Counted from the stretch's first letter, positions 24,200 to 32,933 are shown. The stretch: 64,000 nt of DNA from Actinacidiphila acididurans (GCF_016918855.1 NZ_JADKYB010000026.1:85106-149105); one strand, 5' to 3'. The notes: generated by a model from the sequence alone, not told the origin. Translations and numbers: made by a program.

Positions 24200-24718
24200 T
24201 CAGCAGCCGCAGGCGGCCGCGTCCACCGGCGTGGTGAGCGGGTCGGCGGCGCCGCGGGCCGATCCCTCGGCCGTCTCGTAGCCGAAGCCCTCGCGGATCC
24301 AGTACTCCATGCCGCCGAGCATCTCCTTGACGGGGAAGCCGAGCCCGGCGAGCAGGAGCGCGGCCCGGGTCGCGCCGTTGCAGCCGGGCCCCCAGCAGTG
24401 GACGACCACCGGCACGGCGCGGTCGAGGAGTTCGTCCGCCAGCTCCGGGATGCGTGCGGTGGGCAGGTGCAGCGCGCCGGGGATGTGGCCCTGATCCCAG
24501 GCCTGGTCGCTGCGGGTGTCCACCAGGACGAACCCGGGGTCGCCGCCGGCCCCCAGCGCGGCGGCCACGTCCGCGACGTCGGTGTGGAAGGCGAGCGAGG
24601 CGGCGAAGTACGCGGCGGCGTCCACGGGGGCCGCGGGCGGCACCCGCAGCACCGGGTTGTCGGCGGGGACGCCGGTCATGGCGGCGGTCGGCTGCGGCAG
24701 GGTCTGCGGTGTGGTCAT
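24200..24718 (-). CDS. Rhodanese-like sulfurtransferase domain protein
   Basis: A 172-residue single rhodanese domain. Family marks are FVLVDTRSDQAWDQGHIPGALHLP (in two parts), the active-site loop VVVHCWGPGCNGATRAA with the persulfide-forming Cys in HCW, and LGGMEYWIREGF. It ends with Ala-Cys-Gly-Cys, an extra Cys pair that could relay sulfur or bind metal. The start ATG at 24718 (MTTPQTLPQ) is preferred to one at 24739. It is divergent from an Lrp/AsnC regulator 94 bases away, an arrangement that suggests the regulator controls it. Confidence 0.87.
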   Translation of the reverse strand: MTTPQTLPQPTAAMTGVPADNPVLRVPPAAPVDAAAYFAASLAFHTDVADVAAALGAGGDPGFVLVDTRSDQAWDQGHIPGALHLPTARIPELADELLDRAVPVVVHCWGPGCNGATRAALLLAGLGFPVKEMLGGMEYWIREGFGYETAEGSARGAADPLTTPVDAAACGC

Positions 24719-24776
24719 GCCGTCGAATGTACGGTCCAAGATCGCCGCGTTGAAGTGACGTTCCCCGGCGTTCTTC

Positions 24777-24806
24777 TTGTCCGTCCGGGGTTTCCCCTGC
24801 TATCCA
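24777..24806 (+). promoter_or_regulatory. Leaderless promoter of the Lrp/AsnC gene
   Basis: TTGTCC (24777-24782), an 18-base spacer, TATCCA (24801-24806), six bases, then the ATG at 24813. Spacing and boxes fit transcription beginning at the start codon. Confidence 0.6.
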
Positions 24807-24812
24807 GTCCGT

Positions 24813-25259
24813 ATGACCACGATTTCCCTGGACGCCACGGACTGGCGGCTGCTGGAGGCCCTGCAGCGCGACGGGCGGGCCTCTTTCGCCGAACTGGCCC
24901 GTACGGTGTCGATGTCGCCGAGCGCGGTCACCGAGCGGGTACGGCGGCTGGAGGAGGCGGGGGTGATCACCGGATACTGCGCGGTGATCGACCACGAACG
25001 GATCGGGCTGCCCGTGCTCGCCCTGGTCCGGCTGCGCTACCCCACCGGCAACTACCGGCCCTTCCACGAGATGCTCGGCACCACCCCCGAGGTGCTGGAG
25101 GCGCACCACGTGACCGGCGACGACTGCTTCGTCATGAAGGTCGCGGCCCGCTCGATGCGGCACCTCGAGGAGGTCACCGGCCGCCTGGCGGGCCTGGGCG
25201 CGGTGACCACGAGCGTCGTCTACTCCTCCCCGCTGGAACGCCGCCCGCTGGTCCTCTAG
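24813..25259 (+). CDS. Lrp/AsnC family transcriptional regulator
   Basis: A 148-residue regulator. An N-terminal helix-turn-helix (DWRLLEALQRDGRASFAELA, then SPSAVTERVRRLEEAGVI) is followed by a RAM/Lrp sensing domain (about residues 68-145, VLALVRLRYPTGNY ... VTGDDCFVMKVAARSM). Such proteins assemble into octameric discs and respond to amino acids. The ATG at 24813 is preferred to an earlier start at 24777 because it follows a good leaderless promoter and begins at the domain. The rhodanese gene is divergent, so it is the likely target. Confidence 0.9.
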   Translation: MTTISLDATDWRLLEALQRDGRASFAELARTVSMSPSAVTERVRRLEEAGVITGYCAVIDHERIGLPVLALVRLRYPTGNYRPFHEMLGTTPEVLEAHHVTGDDCFVMKVAARSMRHLEEVTGRLAGLGAVTTSVVYSSPLERRPLVL

Positions 25260-25272
25260 GGGTTGCCGGGCA

Positions 25273-28200
25273 TCAGGCGAGGGCGGGGGCGCGCAGCTGG
25301 AGGGTGGAGCCGTCGCGGCCCTTGGTGACCCGGAGCTGGGCCGGGATGCGGTGGCGCAGGTCGGCGACGTGGCTGACGATGCCGACCGCGCGGTCGCGTT
25401 CGCGCAGGCCGTCGAGGACGTCCAGCACCTCGTCCAGGGTCTGGTCGTCGAGGCTGCCGAAGCCCTCGTCGATGAAGAGCGTGTCCAGCCGGGTGCCGCC
25501 GGCCTCGTCGGTCACCACGTCGGCCAGGCCCAGCGCGAGGGCGAGCGAGGCGAAGAAGGTCTCGCCGCCGGAGAGCGTGGCCGTGTCCCGCTCGGTGCCG
25601 GTCCAGGCATCGACCACCATCAGGCCCAGCCCGGACTTGGCCCGCCGGTCGGCCCGGGCGTCGGTGTGCACAAGGGTGTAGCGCCCGCCGGACATGCGCA
25701 GCAGCCGCACGCCGGCCGCCGCGGCCACCTGCTCCAGCCGGGCGGCCAGCACGTACGTCTCCAGCTCCATCCGGTACGTGTTCTCCGCGGAGTTGGCCGC
25801 GACCAGGTCGGACAGCCGCTTGAGCCGGGCGGCGGCCTCGCGGGCGGGGGCCAGGTCCCGTACCCGGGCGGTGGCGGTGGCGCCGAGCCGGTCGAGTTCC
25901 CTGACGCGGGACGCGGCGGCGGCTTCGGCGGCCGAGGCGACGCGCAGGGTGCGGGTCGCCTCCTCCAGCGCGGCCAGTGCCAGGTCCGGGCGCGCGGGCG
26001 GCTCCTGCGCCGCGGCGGCCGGCTCGGGGGCGGCCAGGTCCGCCGCCACCGCCGCCTCCTGCCGGTCCCATTCCTCCGCCTGCCGCTCGGCCGCGGCGCG
26101 CGCGGCGCCCGGCAGCAGGGCGGCGGCGGCCTCGTCCGGTGAGCCGAACCCGGCCCGGGCGGCGGCCTCGGCGAGGGCCGCCTCGGCCTGCGCGAGCCGT
26201 TCGCCGGCCTCGATCGCCTCCCGTACGGCTGTCAGGGCCCGCTCCAGCAGCGCGATCCGCCCGGCCAGGTGCTCCCGGCGGGCGGCCACGCTCGTCCAGT
26301 CACCGCGGGCCTCGGCCAGTTCGGCCCGGGCCAGGTCGTGCCGCTCGGTCAGCTCCTCGCGGCGTGACGCCCTTGCGGCGGCACGGCTCAACACGTCCTG
26401 TCGCAGCGCGGCCCGGCGGTCGCGCTCCTCCTCGGCCCGCTCCAGGGCGGTACGGGCCCGCGGTACGCCCGCTGCCTCGCGTTCGGCCGCCGCGTGCCGG
26501 TCGGCCAGCGCGGCATGATCGGCGGTCAGTTCGGCGCGCGGCGTGTCCCCGGCGGCGGTCCGCGCGGCCGTCAGCGCCGCCTCCAGCCGGGTCACGGTCT
26601 CCCGCACCCGCTCGTACGCGCCCGATTCGCGCTGGTAGTCGGCGTAGGCGAGGTCCTCGTCGGCGCGGGTGACCTGGCGGTCGGCCGGGCTGGCGGGCGC
26701 GGGGTGCTCCAGCGCGCCGCACACCCGGCAGGGCTGCCCGTCGGCCAGTTCCTGGGCGAGTTCGGCGGCGATGTGCTCGATCCGGGCCTCGCGCAGGTCC
26801 TGCCACGCCTCGCGCGCGGTGGCGCTGCGGTCCCTGGCGTCACGGGCGGCGTCCTGCGCCCGCGCGGTCTCGGCGGCCAGCCGGTCCCGCTCCTGCGCGG
26901 CCGCCAACCGCCCGGCCGCGTCCCGTACCTCGGCCGCCAGCCCGGCCGCCCGGCTCACCGCCTCCATCGCGGCGTCCAGCCGTCCCTGAAGCGCGGTCCG
27001 CGTGCCCGGCCACTCGTCCAGCCACGCCTGCGCCTCGCGTACGGCCTCCTCGTCCGCCCGCTCCTGCCGGTCCAGCCCGGCCAGCCGCTGCTCCGTCTCC
27101 TCGACCCGCGCCTCCAACTCCGCACCCCGCGCCAGCCCGCCCACCTCCTCCCGCAACTCCCCGACCCGCCCGGCCAACACGGACGCCGTCGCCGACCCGA
27201 CCGGGAGTACGGCCCCGCCCTCTCCGTGGGCGGCCGCTGCCCGCGGCCCCGGAAGGGCGCTCCCGGGGTCGTTCGGCCGGTGCTGGGCGGGTACGGCGGG
27301 GGTGCCGGTGGAGTTGCCGGTGCCCGGTCGGCGCGGGACGTCGTCCCGGCCTCGGGTACGGTTCGCGGGCGTGGCTCCGCCAGGGGGCTCTTCACCCGAG
27401 GCCGCGGCGCCGGCGGCCGGAGGCGTACCGGCGGAATCGCCGATGCCCGGCAGGCGCCTGGCGCCGTCCTGGCCACCCGAACCGCTCACGGGCGCTGCGC
27501 CGTCAGCGGACCCTTCACCACCGCGCGGGCCACCGGGCCGTACGCCTTCACCCGGCGGCCCTCCGAACCCGCTCCCGGGCGCATCGGGCACCACCACCGT
27601 CGCCGTACGCTCGGCGCCGACGCCGGGTCCGGGCAGGGCCTCCCGAACGGCCCCCGCCATGTCGTCACCCGCACCCCCGGCCCGTACGTCGTCTCCCCCG
27701 GCCAGGTGTCCCGCCGGGACGCGGGTCCCCGCGGAACCGACTTCATCAGCACCGGCCGGGCGCGGTCCCCGCAGGGTCGCGAGGAGGGCGGGGGCGGACA
27801 GCAGGGAATGGGCGGCGGTCGAGGCGGCCTCGTGGCGGGCGGCGGCGTTTGTGTGGAGGGTGAGGGCGGACTCGACCGTGGCGGCGCGCAGGGCGCGGGC
27901 GAGGCGGGTACGGGCGGCTTCGCGGGCGGGGCGCTCGGCGGTCAGGGCTTCGGCGCGGCGGCGGGCGTCGGCGTGGCGGGTCTGGAGGGCGTGCAGGTCA
28001 CGGGCCCGGTCGGCGTCCGACTGGGCGGCGGCGTGGGTGCGCTCGGTCAGGGTGAGGGCGGCGCTCGCGACGGTGTGCTGCTCGCGGGCGTCGCAGCGCA
28101 GGACGGCGGCCTCGGCGAGGAGGTCGTCCACGGCGCCGCCTTCCGGGGCGGGGGCGGTCCCGGCGGCCTGGCGCATGGCCGCGGCCAGGTCGGCGAGCTC

Positions 28201-28821
28201 GCGGTCACCGGATTCGAGGCGGCGCGCGGCCTCGGCTGCGCGGTCGCGCAGCCAGCCCTCGGCGCGCTTGAAGCGCCCGGTGTCGAACAGGCGGCCGAGC
28301 AGCCGGGCCCGTTCCATGGCGCCGGCCCGCAGGAAGGTGGCGAACTCGCCCTGCGGCAGCAGCACCACCTGGCAGAACTGCTCGCAGCTCATGCCGACGA
28401 GCTGCTTGACCTCCTCGCCGATCTCCTGGTGCGAGCGGGACAGGCCGTGCCACTGCCCGTCCTTGTGCTCGCGCAGGTAGGTGACCGGTTTCTCCATCGT
28501 CCAGCCGGTGCCGCGCTTCTTGGCGCGCGGCTGTTCGGGGCGCCGGGTGATCTCCAGCCGCCGCCCGCCGACGGTCAGGTCGAGCACGACCTCGGTGGCC
28601 GTGCCGGGCTCGGCGTGGTCGCTGCGCAGCCGGGTGGCCGGACGGGCGCCGGGCACCTGGCCGTACAGCGCGTAGCAGACGGCGTCCAGGACGGAGGTCT
28701 TGCCCGCTCCGGTGGCGCCGTGCAGCAGGAACAGCCCGGCGGCGGACAACTCGTCGAAGTCGACGTGCTGGGTGCCGGCGAAGGGCCCGAAGGCGGTGAG
28801 GGTGAGGCGGTGCAGGCGCAT
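25273..28821 (-). CDS. sbcC: SbcC exonuclease subunit (SMC/Rad50-like ATPase) with a large disordered insertion
   Basis: A 1182-residue Rad50-type ATPase that works with SbcD to cut hairpins and process DNA ends. Walker A is GATGAGKT (residues 35-42). The Rad50 zinc hook CRVC is near residues 698-701, and the C-terminal lobe carries LSGGETFFASLALALGLAD, then LFIDEGFGSLD (Walker B). The coiled-coil arms are interrupted at about residues 345-550 by ~200 residues rich in Gly, Pro, Ala, Arg and Thr that cannot form a coiled coil. Family members are usually close to 1000 residues, and the insertion explains the extra length. The ATG at 28821 overlaps the SbcD stop by one base (TGATG). Confidence 0.93.
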   Translation of the reverse strand: MRLHRLTLTAFGPFAGTQHVDFDELSAAGLFLLHGATGAGKTSVLDAVCYALYGQVPGARPATRLRSDHAEPGTATEVVLDLTVGGRRLEITRRPEQPRAKKRGTGWTMEKPVTYLREHKDGQWHGLSRSHQEIGEEVKQLVGMSCEQFCQVVLLPQGEFATFLRAGAMERARLLGRLFDTGRFKRAEGWLRDRAAEAARRLESGDRELADLAAAMRQAAGTAPAPEGGAVDDLLAEAAVLRCDAREQHTVASAALTLTERTHAAAQSDADRARDLHALQTRHADARRRAEALTAERPAREAARTRLARALRAATVESALTLHTNAAARHEAASTAAHSLLSAPALLATLRGPRPAGADEVGSAGTRVPAGHLAGGDDVRAGGAGDDMAGAVREALPGPGVGAERTATVVVPDAPGSGFGGPPGEGVRPGGPRGGEGSADGAAPVSGSGGQDGARRLPGIGDSAGTPPAAGAAASGEEPPGGATPANRTRGRDDVPRRPGTGNSTGTPAVPAQHRPNDPGSALPGPRAAAAHGEGGAVLPVGSATASVLAGRVGELREEVGGLARGAELEARVEETEQRLAGLDRQERADEEAVREAQAWLDEWPGTRTALQGRLDAAMEAVSRAAGLAAEVRDAAGRLAAAQERDRLAAETARAQDAARDARDRSATAREAWQDLREARIEHIAAELAQELADGQPCRVCGALEHPAPASPADRQVTRADEDLAYADYQRESGAYERVRETVTRLEAALTAARTAAGDTPRAELTADHAALADRHAAAEREAAGVPRARTALERAEEERDRRAALRQDVLSRAAARASRREELTERHDLARAELAEARGDWTSVAARREHLAGRIALLERALTAVREAIEAGERLAQAEAALAEAAARAGFGSPDEAAAALLPGAARAAAERQAEEWDRQEAAVAADLAAPEPAAAAQEPPARPDLALAALEEATRTLRVASAAEAAAASRVRELDRLGATATARVRDLAPAREAAARLKRLSDLVAANSAENTYRMELETYVLAARLEQVAAAAGVRLLRMSGGRYTLVHTDARADRRAKSGLGLMVVDAWTGTERDTATLSGGETFFASLALALGLADVVTDEAGGTRLDTLFIDEGFGSLDDQTLDEVLDVLDGLRERDRAVGIVSHVADLRHRIPAQLRVTKGRDGSTLQLRAPALA

Positions 28822-29981
28822 CAGGGGCGTTCCGTGCGGGTGTCGTCGGCGCGTACGGCGTCGAACGCGTCGCTCAGTACGGCCAGTTCGCGGTGGTCGG
28901 GGGACGAGCCGCGGACGTGGGCCACGAAGTCCTCGGCGATCTGCAGGTCGGTGCGGCCGCGCAGCCGGCGGGCGTAGCTGAGCGCGGGGTCGTCGGGCGC
29001 GGCCTCGGGCTCGAAGGCGAGGGCGAGGATGTGCGGGAAGCGGGCGGCGAGCGCGGCCATGGGTTCGTGCGGCCGGAAGGGGTCGGTGAGGGTGGCCTCG
29101 ACCCAGGCGTCGGCGTACCGCTCCAGCTTGGGATCGGCGAGCAGGTCGGCGAGCTTGCCGCGCAGCCGGGCCAGCGGGCGCGGCACCGGCGTGTCGATCC
29201 GCTCGGCGGCGATCTCCCCGCCGGGGCCGAGGTCGACCAGCCACATGCTCTTGCGGTGGTGCTCCTCGGAGAAGGAGTAGGCCAGCGGCGAGCCGGAGTA
29301 GCGGACGCGTTCGCCGACCGTCTGGCAGCCGTGCAGATGGCCCAGCGCCACGTAGTCCACGCCGTCGAAGATCTCGGCCGGCACGGCCGCCACCCCGCCC
29401 GTGGTGATGTCGCGTTCGCTGTCGCTGGACACGCCGCCGGTGACGAAGGCGTGCGCCAGCACCACGCTGCGGGTGCCGGCCGGGCGCTCGGCGAGATCCG
29501 CGCGGACCCGGTCCATCGCCGCGCCGAGCACCGCGGTGTGGTCGGCCCGCTCGGCGCCGAACTCCGAACGGACCAGCACGGGTTCGAGGTAGGGCAGGCC
29601 GTAGACGGCGATCTCGCCGTGCTCGTCGCTCAGCACCGCCGGGCGGTGGCAGGTCGCCGGGTCGGTGCGCAGGTGGACGCCGGCCCGGCCCATCAGCCCG
29701 GCCCCGACACCCAGCCTGCGGGCCGAGTCGTGGTTGCCGGAGATCATCACGGTGGGCACGCCCAGGTCGGCCAGCCGGTGCAGGGTGGTGTCGTAGAGCT
29801 CGACGGCCGACAGCGGCGGCACCGCCCGGTCGTAGACGTCCCCGGCCACCAGGACGGCGTCGACGCGTTCGGCGTGGACCGTGGCCACCAGGTGGTCGAG
29901 GAAGGCCCGTTGGGCGTCGAGCAGGTTCACCCGGTGGAACGACCGTCCCAGGTGCCAGTCCGAGGTGTGCAGGAAACGCAT
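28821..29981 (-). CDS. sbcD: SbcD exonuclease subunit
   Basis: A 386-residue Mre11-type metallophosphoesterase, the nuclease partner of SbcC. The phosphoesterase motifs are present in order: HTSDWHLGRSF (residues 5-15), VLVAGDVYDRA (about 44-54), MISGNHDSARR (about 79-89) and YVALGHLHGCQ (about 211-221), which supply the Asp, His and Asn ligands of two Mn ions. The ATG at 29981 begins directly at the first motif. It forms an operon with sbcC, with a one-base stop/start overlap. Confidence 0.95.
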   Translation of the reverse strand: MRFLHTSDWHLGRSFHRVNLLDAQRAFLDHLVATVHAERVDAVLVAGDVYDRAVPPLSAVELYDTTLHRLADLGVPTVMISGNHDSARRLGVGAGLMGRAGVHLRTDPATCHRPAVLSDEHGEIAVYGLPYLEPVLVRSEFGAERADHTAVLGAAMDRVRADLAERPAGTRSVVLAHAFVTGGVSSDSERDITTGGVAAVPAEIFDGVDYVALGHLHGCQTVGERVRYSGSPLAYSFSEEHHRKSMWLVDLGPGGEIAAERIDTPVPRPLARLRGKLADLLADPKLERYADAWVEATLTDPFRPHEPMAALAARFPHILALAFEPEAAPDDPALSYARRLRGRTDLQIAEDFVAHVRGSSPDHRELAVLSDAFDAVRADDTRTERP

Positions 29982-30110
29982 GATCCCCGAAGACTAGCCG
30001 TACGGCGCAGCGTCCCGTGCGCGTACCCGCCGACCGGCAACACGGCCGGTCCGGGCGGCCGTACGCGGCGGCTTCCGCCGGTCCGGGCGGGCGCGTCGCC
30101 GTACGGGACG

Positions 30111-30737
30111 TCAGACCTCCACGTACGCGGCGCCTTCCACCGTGCAGGAGGCGGCGCCGGAGGTGGCGTCGGCGAGCCAGGCGCGGAAGGCGGGCACGGC
30201 GTCCTCGGGGACGCCGAGGGCGATGGCGACCCGGTCGGTGTACGTCACCTCGCGCACGGTGTGGCCGGCCGCGCGCAGTTCGTTCTCCAGCCGGCCGGCC
30301 CGCTGGTGGTCGACGGTCACGGTGACCAGGGCGAGCCGGCGCCGCTCGACGGTGCCGATCTCGTCGAGCGCGGCGGAGACGGCGCCGCCGTAGGCCCGGA
30401 CCAGGCCGCCGGCGCCGAGCTGGATGCCGCCGTAGTAGCGGGTGACCACCGCCACGGTGTCGCGGACCTCGCGGCCCAGCAGGACCTGGAGCATGGGGGT
30501 GCCGGCGGTGCCGCCGGGTTCGCCGTCGTCGCTGGCCCGGTGCAGGCGGCCGTCGGGGCCGATCACGTACGCGAAGCAGTTGTGGGTGGCCGCGGCGTGC
30601 TCCCGGCGGACGGTGCGGATGAACTCCTGCGCCGCCTCCTCGCTGTCCGCGGGGGCCAGGGCGCACCGGAACCGGGAGCGCTTGATCTCGCTCTCGTACA
30701 CGCCCGCGCGCGCCACCGTCAGATACCGGTCGACCAT
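30111..30737 (-). CDS. YigZ/IMPACT family protein
   Basis: A 208-residue protein of the UPF0029/IMPACT family. Family motifs are IKRSRFRCALAPADSEEAA near the N-terminus, HNCFAYVIG, RASDDGEPGGTAGTPML and VVTRYYGGIQLGAGGLVRAY. A C-terminal ferredoxin-like domain follows. The IMPACT relatives in eukaryotes regulate GCN2; the bacterial function is undefined. It lies alone upstream of the sbcDC operon on the same strand, with ~130 bases between. Confidence 0.9.
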   Translation of the reverse strand: MVDRYLTVARAGVYESEIKRSRFRCALAPADSEEAAQEFIRTVRREHAAATHNCFAYVIGPDGRLHRASDDGEPGGTAGTPMLQVLLGREVRDTVAVVTRYYGGIQLGAGGLVRAYGGAVSAALDEIGTVERRRLALVTVTVDHQRAGRLENELRAAGHTVREVTYTDRVAIALGVPEDAVPAFRAWLADATSGAASCTVEGAAYVEV

Positions 30738-30750
30738 TGCGCCAGCGTAG

Positions 30751-30767
30751 GGCCTGTCCGGTGGATC
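30751..30767. repeat. Intergenic 17-mer GGCCTGTCCGGYGGATC, copy 1
   Basis: The sequence GGCCTGTCCGGTGGATC recurs with one change (T to C) at 31882-31898. Both copies lie immediately upstream of a coding start in intergenic DNA. I recall this as a dispersed Streptomyces intergenic repeat. Confidence 0.6.
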
Positions 30768-30871
30768 CCGTCGGGCCGGGCCGCGGGCGGGAATGACCGG
30801 GCCGGGTTTCTGGTTCGCGCCGGTATACGAGGGTGCCCGCGACGGGGCCCGGTGAACGGCTGGAGGACGGC

Positions 30872-31276
30872 GTGTACGGCGATGCGGCGACGGTGCGGAA
30901 GATCCTGACCGGCACGGGCGACACCTGGGCGGTGGTCGGCCTGTCGAACAACCGGTCGCGGGCCGCGTACGGTGTGGCCGCGACCCTCCAGCGGTTCGGA
31001 AAGCGGATCGTGCCGGTGCACCCGCTGGCCGAGACCGTGCACGGCGAGCAGGGCTACGCCTCGCTGAAGGACATCCCCTTCCCGGTGGACGTGGTGGACG
31101 TCTTCGTCAACTCCGCGCTCGCCGGAGAGGTGGCGGACGAGGCGGTCGCGGTGGGCGCCAAGGCCGTGTGGTTCCAGCTCGGCGTGATCGACGAGGCGGC
31201 GTACGAGCGCACCCGCACGGCCGGGCTGGACATGGTGATGGACCGCTGCCCGGCGATCGAGATTCCGCAGCTCTGA
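30872..31276 (+). CDS. CoA-binding domain protein (Rossmann fold, YccU-like)
   Basis: A 134-residue single-domain protein with the CoA-binding Rossmann fold seen in succinyl-CoA synthetase alpha and YccU. It contains TWAVVGLSNNRSRAAYGVA (phosphate-binding loop), IVPVHPLAE, PVDVVDVFVNSALAGEVADE and AVWFQLGVIDEAA. I place the start at the GTG 30872 because GGAGG (30862-30866) is five bases upstream; a GTG at 30833 is possible but has no ribosome-binding site. The cellular role is unknown. Confidence 0.86.
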   Translation: MYGDAATVRKILTGTGDTWAVVGLSNNRSRAAYGVAATLQRFGKRIVPVHPLAETVHGEQGYASLKDIPFPVDVVDVFVNSALAGEVADEAVAVGAKAVWFQLGVIDEAAYERTRTAGLDMVMDRCPAIEIPQL

Positions 31277-31328
31277 GCGGGGGCGGGAGTAGGGGCGAGC
31301 CTTGACCGGACGGTCCGCCCGCCGCCGG

Positions 31329-31868
31329 TCAGGCCGCCGGGATGCCCAGGCCGTCGAGGACCACGGCGCCGGGGAGGGCGGCCAGCACCTTGCCGGGAAC
31401 GATGAGCTTGCCGCGCCGGGCCCCGCTGCCGATCACCAGGTGGGGCGCGTCGACCACGGCCGAGTCGATCAGCAGCGGCCAGGCGGCGGGCAGGCCGACC
31501 GGGGTGATCCCGCCGTATTCCATGCCGGTCTCCCCCACGGCGGTCTCCATGGGCGCGAAGGACGCCTTCCTGACCCCGAGGTGGCGGCGGACGACCCCGT
31601 TCACGTCCACGCGGGTGGTGGACAGCACCAGGCAGGCGGCCAGGGTGGTCTCGCCGGCCCGCTTCCCCGCCACGACCACGCAGTTCGCGGAGCGCTCCAG
31701 CAGGTCCTGGCCGTAGGCCGCCACGAAGTCGGCGGTGTCCGCCTTCGCCGGGTCGGTGTCCACGAGGATCATCTCGTCGGTGACGGCCGCGGCGACCGGC
31801 GCCGCAAGCAGTTCGCGTCGTTCGGTGGCGGGGTGGGCTTCCTCGAAGGACCCGATGGGTGCGCGCAT
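31329..31868 (-). CDS. YbaK/EbsC-type aminoacyl-tRNA deacylase
   Basis: A 179-residue protein of the YbaK/ProX editing-domain superfamily, which hydrolyses mischarged aminoacyl-tRNAs such as Cys- or Ala-tRNAPro. The conserved centre is RRHLGVRKASFAPMETAVGETGMEYGGITPVGLP (read in two segments), where the VGETGMEYGGITPVG loop matches the editing site. ANCVVVAGKRAGETTLAACLV precedes it. The ATG at 31868 is preferred to an in-frame start at 32072, which lies in a repeat-bearing intergenic stretch. The specific tRNA substrate is not predictable. Confidence 0.85.
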   Translation of the reverse strand: MRAPIGSFEEAHPATERRELLAAPVAAAVTDEMILVDTDPAKADTADFVAAYGQDLLERSANCVVVAGKRAGETTLAACLVLSTTRVDVNGVVRRHLGVRKASFAPMETAVGETGMEYGGITPVGLPAAWPLLIDSAVVDAPHLVIGSGARRGKLIVPGKVLAALPGAVVLDGLGIPAA

Positions 31869-31881
31869 ACCGGCGAGCTTA

Positions 31882-31898
31882 GGCCTGTCCGGCGGATC
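31882..31898. repeat. Intergenic 17-mer GGCCTGTCCGGYGGATC, copy 2
   Basis: GGCCTGTCCGGCGGATC, 16 of 17 bases identical to 30751-30767, sits 13 bases upstream of the YbaK-like start codon. Confidence 0.6.
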
Positions 31899-31993
31899 TT
31901 GGGGGCTCGCGTCTGCTTCGGCTCGGGCGGGGGGGAGGTGCTTTCCGCCTCCGGCGGGAGGACCATGCGCACTGCGGCGCCACCGGAGTACCC

Positions 31994-32148
31994 AGGGGCG
32001 CGGGGCTGTAGTTGATATGCGGCTGGCGCCGCGTGGGCGCGACGAGCCCTCATCCGTGGCGCGGGTCGCCACCGGCCCGAAGGGGCAATTGCTGCCGTAT
32101 CCGGAGCACCGGCCGGACGTGGTTGCTCGCGCAGTTCCCCGCGCCCCT
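31994..32148. repeat. Streptomyces-type dispersed intergenic element with 12-bp terminal inverted repeats
   Basis: AGGGGCGCGGGG (31994-32005) and CCCCGCGCCCCT (32137-32148) are perfect inverted repeats about 130 bases apart. The ends CGCGGGGCTGT and GCAGTTCCCCGCGCCCCT resemble an element scattered through intergenic regions of many Streptomyces chromosomes. Together with copy 2 of the 17-mer it fills the 300-base gap between the YbaK gene and the acyltransferase gene. No gene is visible in it. Confidence 0.6.
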
Positions 32149-32168
32149 ACGGGCGCTCACCCGCCCGG

Positions 32169-32933
32169 TCAAGCACCCGCAGGGTCAGGGTCCTCCAGTT
32201 CGCCGAGGGCGAGGAGTTGTTCGGGGGTGATGCCCTCGGGGATGGGGATGGGGGCGGGGGTGCGCAGCGGGGGCTGCCAGCCGGCGTCGGGTTGCCAGCG
32301 GCGGACCACGCGGGCGGGGGCGCCGGCGACGACCGCGAAGTCGGGGACCTCGCCGCGGACCACGGAGCCGGCCGCGACCACCACGTTGCGGCCCAGGCGG
32401 GCGCCGGGGAGGATCACGCAGCCGGAGCCGAGCCAGGAGCCGCTGCCGATCTCCACGGGCGCGGTGCGGGGCCACTGCTTGCCGATGGGGCGGGTGGTGT
32501 CGTCGTAGGAGTGGTTGTCGCTGGTCACGTAGACGTACGGGCCGCAGAAGACGTCGTCGCCGAAGACGACGGGGGCCGAGGCGACGACATGGCTGCCGCG
32601 GCCGAGGACCACGCCGTTGCCCAGCCGCAGCACCGGGTCGGGGCCGAGGTCCGCGCCGGGCATCATGCCCGCGGCGAGGGTGACCTGCTCCCCTATGACG
32701 CAGTGGTTGCCCAGGTGGATCCAGGGTTCGCCGAAGATGGTGCCCAGCGGGAAGGCCAGCCGGGTGCCCTCGCCGATCCGGCCGAAGCGCAGGGTGCCGG
32801 GGCGCTCGGCGGTGACGGCGCCGGCCCGCTGGAGCCAGCGCCAGCTGCGGTGCACCAAGCGCGAGGCCGCGCGGCGCCGCCAGGCCGCGCCCCTCGCGAT
32901 CGCAGAAGAGAACACGTTCTCGTTCTTCGGCAC
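32169..32933 (-). CDS. Left-handed beta-helix (hexapeptide) acyltransferase
   Basis: A 254-residue protein dominated by hexapeptide repeats (residues ~55-215). Examples are GEQVTLAAGMMPGADLG, LGNGVVLGRGSHVVASAPVV and GSWLGSGCVILPGARLGRNV. A SDNHSYDD loop contains the His expected to be catalytic in O-acetyltransferases of the maltose/galactoside type. The N-terminal ~45 residues are basic and helical. The GTG at 32933 starts the protein (PKNENVFSSAIARG); an upstream in-frame opening runs into the divergent gene and is not used. The acceptor is unknown; surface polysaccharide modification is a common role in this group. Confidence 0.8.
   Translation of the reverse strand: MPKNENVFSSAIARGAAWRRRAASRLVHRSWRWLQRAGAVTAERPGTLRFGRIGEGTRLAFPLGTIFGEPWIHLGNHCVIGEQVTLAAGMMPGADLGPDPVLRLGNGVVLGRGSHVVASAPVVFGDDVFCGPYVYVTSDNHSYDDTTRPIGKQWPRTAPVEIGSGSWLGSGCVILPGARLGRNVVVAAGSVVRGEVPDFAVVAGAPARVVRRWQPDAGWQPPLRTPAPIPIPEGITPEQLLALGELEDPDPAGA

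Noticed and set aside
28822..30951. Extension of the sbcC frame upstream of 28821 through sbcD and yigZ
   Set aside because: The SbcC family N-terminus starts at the ATG 28821; upstream sequence is Arg/Pro-rich shadow of sbcD and yigZ.
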